Part shown: one piece after another, positions 42,376 through 54,200 of the stretch
Position numbering within the stretch: the first letter of the stretch is position 1
Layout: every line of letters starts with the position of its first letter
NCBI GenBank assembly: GCA_034687125.1
Contig: JAQGBZ010000209.1
Span: 1-64,000 of the forward strand
Source of the DNA: Neelides folsomi
Taxonomy: Eukaryota; Arthropoda; Collembola; Neelipleona; Neelidae
Length of the DNA stretch: 64,000 nucleotides
Direction of reading: 5' to 3'
Notes under the pieces: generated by a model
Told to the model about the DNA's origin: nothing
The model's database searches: none
Seen by the model: only the letters and a program-made list of their open reading frames with translations
Program-made: the position numbers and the translations under genes

Positions 42376-43064
42376 ATTGGGAGCATAAAATGTTAGCGTA
42401 ATACATAATAAGGTAAATACAAAATGGCGTAATTGTCTTAGCGTAATATTAATATGACGTAAGTATTTAGTGGCGTAATATTAATATGGCTTAAGTATTT
42501 AATAGCTTTGAACTTTAATAACGTAAATATTTTATAGCTTAATATTAAAGCAACGTAAAATTTAAATTAACGTTATATATTGCATCTTAAGGAAGTAAAT
42601 TATTTAACTTGAATGAAAGATAAAGAATAAATTAAGAAATTACCCTTCCATAATATTAATTTATTATTACTGATAGTTCTTGACTATGAAAAGGTTGAGG
42701 TCAAGATAATATATTCCAAAGCCCCCATTTGTATAGAAATGTAATTGTTTAGCGAATAATCTTTATTCAATGAATACCTAGATTGAATTATCCTAGTTCA
42801 AATTTTCTCCTCACAAATACATTTATTTAGGAATATAGAAAATATTACGTTATTAAAGTTCAAAGCTATTAAATACTTACGCCATTATAGTATTACGCTG
42901 TTAAATACTTACGCCATTATAGTATTACGCTGTTAAATACTTAAGCTATATTGATATTACGCCATTGAATACTTAAGCCATATTAATATTACGCTTAGAC
43001 AATTACGCCATTTTGTATTTACCCTATTATGTATTACGCTAACATTTTAGACTCCCTCCCAATT
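42376..43064. mobile_element. About 690-bp foldback element with tandem sub-repeats in its arms
   Basis: The outer ends form an inverted repeat (aattgggag and aaaatgttagcgtaatacat on the left, their complements on the right). Both arms contain tandem variants of a unit of about 30 bases built on attacgcc and aatacttaagcc. One copy of 32 bases is repeated exactly in tandem near 42875-42940. The central 250 bases are non-repetitive and non-coding. The structure resembles foldback-type DNA elements more than simple MITEs. Confidence 0.75.
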
Positions 43065-44481
43065 GCATTTCCTCCTTAATGCATGCCTCATATTGATTAA
43101 CATGGAAGAACCTGGCCTTTGTAGGAAAAAGGACAACAAAGCATTGTAATTTCAACTTGTCTGTCGTAAATAATTTACGACATGTGTAGGAAAATAAAAA
43201 TGGGTTTATAGTGGCAGGTCATAGGGAGAGAATGAAAGTTGACATGCCGAAATTTACACTGCAGGTTTCGTGCTGAGCCGCGTAGGTAAAATTGATTGGG
43301 TCATATACTTCCCCCGATATAATGGAAGAGAAAGTGGAGGAAAATGGCAAAATTTAAAAACAACTTTATGCCATATATATCCAAAGGGTTTTCAATTTTC
43401 AAACCCGGGGGGTTTTCCTCAAACTTCCAAAAAGTCTGGCGGAATATTCAAAGATCCAAATTACAATTTTGGAAAATTAAACTTCCTGAAGAGAGAAAGG
43501 TAAAGAAAGGAAATCGATTTTACCAATTTTTGTATCACTTATTTCACTTTTGTTCCCTTTTCAATTAAATTCCCAAGTTGGAGGCAGAAAGGAAATTATT
43601 GAGAAATTGAATCTTCCCTCCATTCACGCTCCACCACTAATTGAAACTTGATCAGTTGGGTCTATATGATACTCACGAGTGTATTTACTTATAAATACAT
43701 ATACCGAGAAGGTCCTTTCAAATTCAATCACCATAATTGAATGGAATTCAAAAGCTCAATTCCTTAAAAACTCAATTTTCTCTTTGTACTTGTACTGTAT
43801 ATTAGATATATACTTATGTAACTTATGAAATATAGGTTCACAACCATTGGTGAAACGGGGGAAAATATTAAATCCATTAAGGGGGATCTTATAAAATGAA
43901 TGGCGGGTGTATAAATTCATCGATTTGAAGAGATTGAATGGGGGGGATTTGGCCATCAAACCCCTTCGGCAGGAGATGAATCGACGAGGGGAAATGATGT
44001 GGAAATGAAAGTGGGTGATTCATAATTTAGAACAAAACATTATTCCACCTCACTTATTGGACCCACAAAGAAGGCTAATTTCCTCCAAAATTCATTATAA
44101 ATGGTTCCCATGGAAATGGATGATCTTATAAGGACATTGATAGGGTTTATAAATAGCTGATCGGAAGAGCATTTTTGAGCAGATGTAATCCATACATTGC
44201 GGACCTTGAGTGAAGGGAGTGAATGGGAATCCCCGAGTTATAAAAAACTCCACTTTCCTTCTTGTGCGGGTGGCAATTAACGATTTCCACCCAGACCTGG
44301 GGAATGTTGGGCCGATTTCCCTTTCGATAAAAAGTAGTACGTGAATGAATGACTTCCCCTTCCCATTGGAGGCCAACCAAGGTGGGAGTTTATTGTGAAG
44401 TAATCTGGGCGGATTGACGTCACCCATCCCCATCGATGCACATCTCGACCAATGTCATTGGGAGGTTGTCAATGGTTGCAG
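43065..44481. other. Intergenic region upstream of the membrane-protein exon
   Basis: No supported gene was found. The region presumably holds the intron or promoter of the gene whose coding exon begins at 44482. Confidence 0.4.
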
Positions 44482-45369
44482 GTGAACGGGACGAGCACGC
44501 GGATCCACAGCGGGCTGAGCGTGAAGGTGGACAAGATCGAGTACTTTCGGAACAACTATGATGTGATGACCGGCGTCCGCATCGCGGCCACACTCGGCGG
44601 CTTCTTCCTCTTCGTCCTCCTCTCCCTCATCTACAAGAGCAAGTGCAAGAACAAGGACTCGCGGCCGCCCTCGCCCGCTGCCGTCATGGAGATGGAACTC
44701 AACCTGCCCCTCACGGCCACCATGATCGACTTCGTGTCGCCCGAGTCGCCCCCGCTCCGGTTCCGGAACTTCATCTCCCCCGCCGTCCTCCTCACCCGCC
44801 CCAACTCCAAGTCGGCGTCCGAGGAGGAGGACGAGCCCTCGTCCAACCACAACTGGCTCGACAGGAACATCGACATCCACGTCATCCTCCCCACCCCCAC
44901 CATCTCGCCCAGCGGGAGCGAGAACTTCCGCGACCCCCCGCCGCCCGCACTCTCCCCGCCCCCCCTCTCTCACCCCATGTTCTTCCTGGAGAACCTGAAA
45001 TACGTGGACGACACGAGCTCGGAGAACATCGTGACGGCGGACGAGGGCGACAGCCGGTCCATCGGCTCCGACTCCGTCTTCGCCCTCTTCCGCCACGACG
45101 ACGACGAGGAGGAGGACGTGTGCCGCATGGTGCTCACACAGGCCGAGGTCCATCACCGCGAGTCCTTCGACTCCTTCCACGAGGAGGAGTATTTGGAGAG
45201 GTCGCGCCGCCGGAGCTCCTCGACCCAAACGACCTTCTCCGACCTCCGCCAGTGCCTGTTGAAGTCCTACCCGCAGACCAACTCCAGTTCAAATGCGGCG
45301 GGGAGGCTTCTCCCCGCCCAACACCTCAACACCCACTCCCTTCAATGTGATGACCTTTCTCATATCTAA
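44482..45369 (+). CDS. Single-pass membrane protein, unrecognised family (last exon)
   Basis: The frame is open from an ATG at 44452, but composition switches to very GC-rich exactly after a good acceptor (caatggttgcag) at 44481, in frame. I therefore take 44482 as the exon start, with an upstream exon (perhaps a signal peptide) not found. The exon encodes about 295 residues. It has a short outside segment with an N-glycosylation site (NGT) and YFRNNYDVMTG, one transmembrane helix (GVRIAATLGGFFLFVLLSLIY), a positive KSKCKNK stop-transfer, and a long cytoplasmic tail. The tail has hydrophobic-acidic motifs, Pro-rich runs (PPPPALSPPP), acidic runs (DDDEEEDV) and SSSTQTTFSDL before the stop at 45369. 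Third codon positions are almost all G or C. The layout suggests a type I receptor-like or adaptor membrane protein. I cannot name the family. Confidence 0.75.
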   Translation: MNGTSTRIHSGLSVKVDKIEYFRNNYDVMTGVRIAATLGGFFLFVLLSLIYKSKCKNKDSRPPSPAAVMEMELNLPLTATMIDFVSPESPPLRFRNFISPAVLLTRPNSKSASEEEDEPSSNHNWLDRNIDIHVILPTPTISPSGSENFRDPPPPALSPPPLSHPMFFLENLKYVDDTSSENIVTADEGDSRSIGSDSVFALFRHDDDEEEDVCRMVLTQAEVHHRESFDSFHEEEYLERSRRRSSSTQTTFSDLRQCLLKSYPQTNSSSNAAGRLLPAQHLNTHSLQCDDLSHI

Positions 45370-46422
45370 CCCCGTGACCTCCTCTGCGTAGCTTTTCTAA
45401 CACAAGGACGACCTCAGGTTCTTGGAAATATAAAGACTTTCACTCCATTCGTCGTACTTTTTTAAACCCGTAAATTACGAGTAGTGGAAGCTTCGTGTTC
45501 ATCGTCGACCTGAAGAGTTTAAGGTGAGGCCAAAAAGAGTTGAACTCCGAATCGTCGAAAGAAAACACACCAAAGTGAGTCCCTGTGCATTGTAACTTAC
45601 TCATAATAGCTGAATACATAAATGATGGTCTCGGAGCAAATATTTTAAAGAGGCAATAAATGATAATTATTTACAAAGGTTCCTTGTTTCAGTAAGGAAC
45701 TGTTTGTCATTATTAATCAACCCACGGGGAATGCCAAGTTAAATTAATTAAAATCGTGTGCAACTTTATAACTCTCCTGGATGGTTCACATCCAACAATT
45801 CCCTTTGTGCACAACTCGCCTACTAAATGTAAGGGTGAAAAACCGAGTTGAGTTTTCCATGTTGAGAAAATCAATTCTCCACTCCATGGGACTTGTTAAT
45901 GATCATTTACAAATCAAAACATTCAAACCTCCCGCTCATTTACTCAAAAATAAAATCTTCCACACTTGGCTCCAACCCCAGGCAGGATTTATCCCCTCAT
46001 TAGGAAAACTGTTAACCATTGTTCATTCCGGCCTCTGCTTCACTCATTAATTATTCCGACTTTAACGTAAATTATTCCGATAATTAACCAATTTGGGTGC
46101 TATGTATGTGGGATTACCTTGGACCGATTTATATCATAGTATATAATAATAATACCTATGTAATACCTTTGTAATGAGAGGAAATGATTAAATAATTATA
46201 TAACCAGGGCGGATCAAATAACCCGCCCTGCTAAATACTGCTAGTGTTAAATACAATAAACAAGAAATATGAAACATGTAAAATTCTCTCAAACATACAT
46301 ACACATACCTAGTAATGTAAATAATATATATTAGTAGTATACAGGTAGTAGTCGACAATATTCAATATGTGAATACATGTGTGGATTGGGAAGGTGAAAG
46401 GGCTATTGAGGTGTCATCGCTG
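45370..46422. other. Spacer between converging genes
   Basis: This lies between the membrane-protein stop and the AADAT stop on the opposite strand. It should hold both 3' UTRs. I see no coding sequence. Confidence 0.5.
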
Positions 46423-49400
46423 TCATGACAAATATCCAACTACTGTTTTTACCTTGTCGAGATCCTCGGCGGCCACGACAGAGTAAGAAGCTCTCAGGTA
46501 TGGAGACGGCGATTTGTCGGGATTGAACACTTTGCCCGGCAGAAGCATCACACCTTCTTTAATCCCGCGGTCCATCACCATCTCCCAAGTATCCTCCACT
46601 CCAAGGACTTTAATCCACAGGAACATTCCGCCCATGGGTTGAACCCAAGTAGCCAGCCCTACAACCACCATACATAATATAACAATATACAAGATAAATG
46701 TAATTATTAACATTAAGATTTAATGTACCTCTACCTAATACAAAACATACGGTATTCTTGTGGAGAACTAAAAATGATTGAAGGTGAAATACCAGTGAGA
46801 TGTTTTTTGGCTGCAGCCAGCATGAGATCCCTTCGTTCCTTGTAGAACTCCTTCACTTTGTCCACATGAGCATTGAATCCCGGGATTCCCCAGAGGGTGA
46901 GGACTTGGGCAGCCAAGACCTTTATACATAAAAACCCTCCACATCTCCTCACCAGGTGAGCTGCTCACCTGCGAGAGCGAAGAAGCATGGAGGATGGAAT
47001 GCTGGACCGAGAGCTCGAGCTTCCGGATTATTTCCTTCGGCCCCGTTGTATATCCCACACGAAGCCCCGAGCTCAGGATCTTGGACAGCGAGTCGAGCCG
47101 CACCACGCGCCCGTCCACGTCCATGGAGAGAAAGGAGACGGGGTTTTCCTGGGAATAAATCCCGGGTTTTAAACGAACATGATAAATTACTTCCCTTTTG
47201 ATGCATCCCCCGAGGAAGAGAATGAAAATCTCACTTTCTCAAAGTGGAGGAAGTAGTAAGGGTCATCTTCGAGAATGATGAGGTCGTGAAGGCGGGCGAT
47301 TTGGTAGATTTCCCTTTTCCTCTCGCCCGTGATGTTCACTCCGCTCGGATTCGCCCCCACGGGGTTCACATAAAGAATCTGCACAAATTGAAGATCTTCA
47401 ACCAACGCCTCGACCTCATCAATTATTATCACAATCCTGTCATTTTCCAAAGGGATTCATCTTAAGTGCACTCTCCCTACATCTTCCCACTCAATTGTCC
47501 CTATCAAATATGCAGCTCTCTACATGCATAATACACCCCAATGGAAAACATCTTTCCAGACTGCTCAATTTATTCATCACTATTGATCGCCCTCGAACAC
47601 ATCCACCCAATTGTTACCCTTCCTGCTCCTCAATTACATCTGGCCAATAAATGATATTTGGGGTCATGTGGGACATTCCCAAATCCCGGCTTACCTTTGC
47701 CTTCTTCTCATCACTTTTCGATGAGGCAAATTGAGCCAAAATTGATTCCAGAGCTTGGGGTTGCATTCCTTGGGAGTCTTCCGGGACGGCCAGATACTTG
47801 GGACAATATGGATCCATCTGGCAAGATATTCAATTTAATAAAATCCTTCATTTATTCATCAAAAATATTTTGACTAATGTTGATCAAATATTGATTGGGG
47901 ACAATTTCATTAATCGCTTCCCAGGTAAGGATTAATTATTCAAAGGAATTACAATTGCTAGAGCCGCAGTGTAAACAGGCTGCGGCACAACCACCGTATC
48001 ATTCACACTCAACACCGTTTCGAAAAACGACGACAGCCCATGCTGACTCCCCACCGTCACGATCAAATCAGTATTTTCCCAATTAGGCGGATTGTGGAAA
48101 TGGCGAATGTGGTCTTTGAAAATCTTCACAAGTTGGGGATATCTGTGAAAAATAAGATTTAAAAAAGAATATTAACATACACCATTTGTGCATTTTTGAT
48201 ATGTAGTAAAAATATGTCTATGTTATGTAATATAGATATTTATTATATGGTGTTTTCACATAGGGAATATAAAAGTAAATATGAGGAGATCTCCAGGTTT
48301 TTAAGGCTTACTTGAACTGGAGAAAATCTTATTTTGATAAAGTTTGGAGGATTAGGAAGAATGAAAAAGATTGAAAGTTAAAGGAATAAATAAGAAAATG
48401 ACAAGAGCTACATAGGATTTGATCAAGTACATGTATTTTATATCTATATGTTATTTATATTTATACATTCAATGTCTGACTCGAATCCTCTTTTGTACAT
48501 GGAAGTGAAAGTGCGGGCGAAGTTCAATATTGACAATGGCATTAGTAATTGGAGGAAAAGTTGGTTTGATGTCGAGATTGAGAATCAGTTCCCTACCCGA
48601 CTTACCCCAGAGTCGGCTGATATTGAAGCGCCGCCCGGAGTTCTTCCCCCTTCACGTTGAATCCGCTGGTGGCGTCCATTTGGATGGAAAGAGACTCAAA
48701 TGGGAAGAGCGATGGATTCGGGAAACCTCCCGCCATAAAAATAACAGAACCCGGATCAGAACCAGCGTAGACCTTAGCTGTGAAAAAACAAATGTTCTTT
48801 TACTCGACAACTCTGAATTTCATTCCAAATCCCCTTACTTGCACATTTCAAATTGCCAATTTATCCCTTTACTAAATTTTCATATCTCAGAGTCAGCTTG
48901 TGTTAAAACCATGATTTGAATATCCTCGTTTATTAAAATTTTTAGCTTTTTATAATTTATTGGCTAATTGGTTTAAATGATCATACGTGACCAACGGTTT
49001 GAGAATAAATTACCATTTTACAAATAATCATTTTAAATAAATTGCTAAAGTAAGCAATAAGTGTTCATAGTTACTTATGTTAACATATATTTTAATAAAT
49101 TGATCATCTGATGACATGAAGGTTGTTATAAATAAAAAATGTACACATAATGCATACTTAAGATAAGATAGCCTTCTTTGGTCTTGGGGCAATATTAGTC
49201 AAGCTGAAAGTAAATGGAATCAATTCATACATTTCTTTTATTCCTGTCTTTATGAATCAAAAGAGAGATAAACTTAACGATAAGTTGACTATTAGGGGTC
49301 AAAAGAAACTGTTTGCTCATTTAGATAACATTCAAAACATCGCATGTGAAATGAAGGTCAAATTTATTAATATAATTAATTATTGAATTTCCAAATCTCT

Positions 49401-49871
49401 TAATAATTATTTTAATGACATATTATGGGAATTGAAATTTTATTTTACATACAATTAAAGAATTGATTCATAATTGATATTGAGGAAACGGCCTGACTAA
49501 GATTATTTTATTTAATGTTCGATTTAAATATTAATGGCAAGTAGAGTGAATTTAATTTTCTGGGCATTATTCTTTAATTATTATTCTAAAATTCTGTTTT
49601 GTATGAGGGAGTGTAAAGTTGAAGACAAGTTGTCATAGACGAGCTGTCGCGGCCCGAGTTTTGTCAAATGAGAACGAGGACGTCAAAAAAATTGAAAGGA
49701 CTTACTCAGCTCCCGTATAATTGACGGCTGTCGTCGGTTTGAAAAATCATTAAAGACGGCGGAGTAGTCGAAAGACTTCTTGGAGCTCATGGTAGTTGAG
49801 AACCGGAAATGGGGGATTTGATTCACGACCCGCTGACACACAGACGAAGAGAAAAGTGGAAGGAACGACAT
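46423..49871 (-). CDS. AADAT: Kynurenine / alpha-aminoadipate aminotransferase, mitochondrial
   Basis: Eight minus-strand exons: 49871-49706, 48777-48606, 48142-47953, 47817-47695, 47378-47235, 47148-46969, 46919-46793 and 46658-46423. They give 445 residues (human 425). This is a fold-type I PLP enzyme that transaminates kynurenine to kynurenic acid and 2-aminoadipate to 2-oxoadipate in lysine breakdown. An Arg-containing, acid-free N-terminus ([19 protein letters not shown]) looks like a mitochondrial presequence. Landmarks are [33 protein letters not shown] (Asn227 in the PLP-binding region), [10 protein letters not shown] (about 254-263), the Schiff-base lysine in [15 protein letters not shown] (Lys288) and the carboxylate-binding Arg423 in YLRASYS. 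The C-terminus runs past a possible donor (AAG|GTAAAA) to a stop at 46423, so a different last exon cannot be excluded. Confidence 0.94.
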
Positions 49872-51210
49872 TTTCCTCTCACTTTTAAATTTATACAAAA
49901 ATCCCGGCCTTCCTCCCCCTCACCTCTTAACCCCCATCAAAAGACTCACGTGATTCAGATCAGTAATGAAGATTATGAACCTTAATTGAATAATTATTAT
50001 TTGACTCGTCCTTATCTTAATAAATTGATCAAATCCTTTTACCAGAGATTTCTCATTAAAACAGACACAAGTGAGGGAAAGGGAATTTTGAGAAAATGGC
50101 TCAGAGCCAAAAGTTTGACTTTGAGGCCATCTGGATTTATTTACCTTCAGTTTATACCTTTTGGGCCCGAAAGACGGCAGTGGAGTCGGAGTTTCATCAA
50201 TGATATTTAAAGCTTCAATTGAGAAACGTTTGTTCACCATCAAAATAAAATAAAAGATGAAATTTAAACTAATCCGAGTAATTTAGACATACAAGTAGAT
50301 TTAGATTTAATTTAAGATTTAATAACATTGGGAGATAAATTAATGGTCATTAAATATAATAAAATATAAATGTAGAGTAAGCTATGTAAGAATGAATTGA
50401 AATTTTTATTATCATGAGAATAATGGCTATGTGATTATGATTTTGATCCTCGTTGGTCGGATGATAAAGTTAAGAACATAAATTTCATATGGATGTTATT
50501 TCAGTTTATTAAAAACCATTTTTTTATTTTATATATTTAACAATTAAAGCGATTGAAATTTATCATGTACAGATATATGTAGTAATTTAAACGAATAATT
50601 TGTATCCTCTTAATTTAATCCTTACAATTTATACAAATAAATATGAAGAAAGTGAATTATAACATTTTAACAATTAAAAAAATATGATTAAAGGAAATAT
50701 GTATAATGAAAATGAAAGAAACTGTTCTTAAATATTTACACGTGGATAAGTAATTATAACATAAATGAAATTTTAAAAGTTTTTATTGTTTTAATTAATA
50801 TTGTTTTATCGAGTGTAATATATTTTATACACTTAATATCCTTAATTTATACCTTTGTACACATTTGCCACTCACATTGAGTTAGGCTTTCCAAGCATGA
50901 GATCGCGTTTTAAATTTATGAATAACTAATTAGCATATAATTCTACAAAATCACATTTCTAGTGTAATTCTAAAAACATTGACCAGTGCAAATTAAAACT
51001 TAGATTTTGTGTAATAATTAATGGTACAGGATTTTAGTTATTGAAATATTTGAGTGAATGACATTTCCTTCAACTTGAATGTTTATCAGTATAAATGAAT
51101 GTGTCCGATATGGAGAAGTGTAAATCGGTGTTCCATAGTGTGTCCCTTGGAAGGAGTTGTGAAATGGTTTATTGCAAGTGCCGTATTTCCTCCCTTGTGA
51201 TGGCGGGAGT
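49872..51210. other. AT-rich intergenic region
   Basis: This holds the AADAT upstream region and the guanylyl cyclase 3' UTR. It has no supported coding sequence. Confidence 0.5.
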
Positions 51211-54200
51211 TTAGAGATTGAGATCTTTCAGCGCGGCCTCAATGTGCTCTTTCAGGCTCCGGCTCTTCCCCACTTTCTGGTTCTTGTAGTTGTTGAGGAA
51301 GTGGGAAGTGCCGGGGACTTCATCGGGAAATCCTTTCGGCAGACATTCCCGACTTCGCCCCTCGAACTCAAACCCAGGCGTCTCGAGCAAAAACCTAGAA
51401 AAAACTTTGAAATCTCCCGCACATCGCACGATCCATCGGACGTTTAGTTGACCGCAGTGAGTGATTGGTGGGTGGTTTGTCTGGGGAGGAATTAACAAGG
51501 TTTATTTACGAGTGTGTTGTTGGACTGATGTTGATTCTCAGGGGTTCGCTGCCCGACTCGAACTTGTTCGCCAGGTTCACGTTGTTTCCAAAGAGACAAT
51601 AACGCGGCATTTTGACACCCACGACTCCGGCCAGGGCGGAACCGGAGTGAATCCCAATCCGCATCTGTCAAGGGGACTCTCAGGGGACTCATCCTTTCAA
51701 TCTTTCTCTAACGAGATCTCACCCTGATGGCCTGTCCGTCATGGGTCTGGTGGTTCCCACAGGTTTGGATCATCAACAGAGCCATCCAGGCAATCTGCTG
51801 GGCGTGTGTTGGGCTCTGCCGATGAAGACCCCCTGCCACGCAGTAAGCATCTCCAATCGTCTCCACCTGCAAAATTCATTCAATCCATTTAAATTTAACT
51901 CCCTCGTTATTTCTACAAAATATTCGCTTGTTGTCCCAAGTGCAATTCGCTTGTGCCCCAAGTGTAAATGAAGAAGATTGGAACAGGATTTTATTGGAGC
52001 ATTTGATTCCCAGTCCCAAGACGCCCCCGTTGTTGACAAATGGAGATGTCAAGAGTTGTTAAGATGGTGTAGGATGAATAATTGTTGCAGAGATAAGAAA
52101 AGTGTTTTGAGTGGGAGAGTCTTGTTAGTTCAATAAAGTTGTTTCTCGCATACGCGCGCATCAACCGACTCTTCATTTCCTCGGAGGAAGAACCCTCCGG
52201 ATCTTGTGGGTTGACGAGGGAAGTCGGGCGAGTGGAAAATTTATTCCCGCCCCTTCACCTCTAGAGTGTGGACAAAACGAGTGTTGTCAACTTAATTTAA
52301 TTCCACTGGTTGGGAATATGGAAATACCTTGAAAGAATTTTAAGTAGAAATATTATTGGGGAGTTTGCTTCACTTCCCACTCCTATCATGAAGAAAGAAA
52401 ACACTGAGGTTTAAGAATGATCAAAAATACCATAAATACATATTCGGCAGCGGAGGATATCAATAGAATATTTGTATGGAAAATGCGAATCCTCTAAATC
52501 AATAGTGACACAGAAATGACAAACAAATATTTTTTTGACAGAACAATTGAACAAATCCTGGACAACATTTGAAGCTCCCCATTTCCTATCCCAAACCATC
52601 ATCGTCCCCTTCGCGGAGAGATTTCATATAACGAAATGAGACATTTTTAATATCAATAAATGAAAATATTGAGATGATGAAAATATTTTATACGACGTCT
52701 GGTGAATGAAAATCGGGGATGGAGGAGGGAGGGGGCTATTTGATTAAAAGATGTGTTGCCTTGGAATGGATCAAAAATGTTCATTGGAAATATTTTGAAA
52801 ATGTTGCGTTCGTGTGGAAGTGAGGAGAGAGATGGGCCAAATCCCTCGCATGCCAGGACTTAAGCCGATAATGAACCCGAAGAAGAACTGAAGGAATCTC
52901 ACGTGGAATATCTCATAAGACCGGGGGGATTAAGCCTATCGGATCCTCATAAAAGCCAGAAAAAGAAATAACTGGAATTTCCCACTTAACCTGTGTGTGT
53001 CCCAAAGGGTCAAAATGAATTCTCCATCAAATTCCCTCACGCGTCTCTTAATTGAAATGATCTTTTATGAGACAAATGCCAAGAAATTGGGTTGTTCCAA
53101 TTACGCACGCGATCCTCGTTAGGCAACAATTCATTTCCAACCAACTTCAACTCACCGTTCAATTCACAAATTACTCAACATTTTAATAACCTTCATTTCA
53201 AAGCTCATTTTTCCCAAACGAGGACCGCTTGGGGAAAATCAATAGGACGTAAAGTGAGATTTTTGCAGAGAATCTTCCCGAAGTTCACAGCTGTCTTTCT
53301 CAACGTCTTCAGTTGTGTCTTGGTGGGAAATGCCGTCTTGGAGATCCATAAAGGAACCCCCGCACATATGCAAATCTCATCACAAATGATTTTCAATTCT
53401 CGCTCAAGTGAAATGAAATCTTCCCCCGTTCCCACACATCCACTTTCATATTAAAATTTATAATTAATTTTAAATCCTACCATAAGTGCTAAAATATTTT
53501 AAAAAAATACAAATAAGTTTCATATTAAATTTCTAATCATTCTCCATCTTAACATATACATTATATAAGTACTCACGTTATACCCATAACTACATACACT
53601 TAAGTATCCTGTATTTACATATGTATTATGTAATTAGATATATATACCTTATATTATATAGGATATATGGATATATTCCAAGAAATGGGTTTACCTTGTA
53701 AATGTCCAACTGCCCGCAGAACTCATCAAATTGGGTGTAAAGATTTTGGAGCATGTTGACCACCATCATTGGCGTGGCCGTGGAGCATATGGACGTGAAG
53801 CCGACAATATCGCTGAAGAGCATCGTCACGTTGTCGTGGGTCTGGGCCTCGATCGTCTCCCCTAAATAGTTCCATAAACGATCTTGTCCCTAATTAGTGT
53901 AATGAACTGACCTAGCCAGAGCCTCTTGGCGATATCCGGTGGGAAAATGAGATGGAGGAGCGAGACGTTCTTTTCCCTTTCGCGATCAACGGCCCTTGAG
54001 GCCTCTTCAATAGAAGATCTCAATTTGTCCATTCGTCTCTTGAGCCCATCCTGGAGAAATGAACACGTTCTCATTATTCCCCCTAACAATGAGGGAGGAA
54101 ATCCATTTGTTCCCATTGACACTCATATACAGCTCATGTAACCTAGCCAACTACGCCATGTTTACATCCCTTTCCAAAGCTTTGGAAATGGGGAAAGGGG

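Noticed and set aside
44455-45228. Long minus-strand frame opposite the membrane-protein exon
   Set aside because: Its composition (Val/Glu/Gly/Arg runs) is what GC-rich third positions on the plus strand would produce. It has no domain and no splice support.
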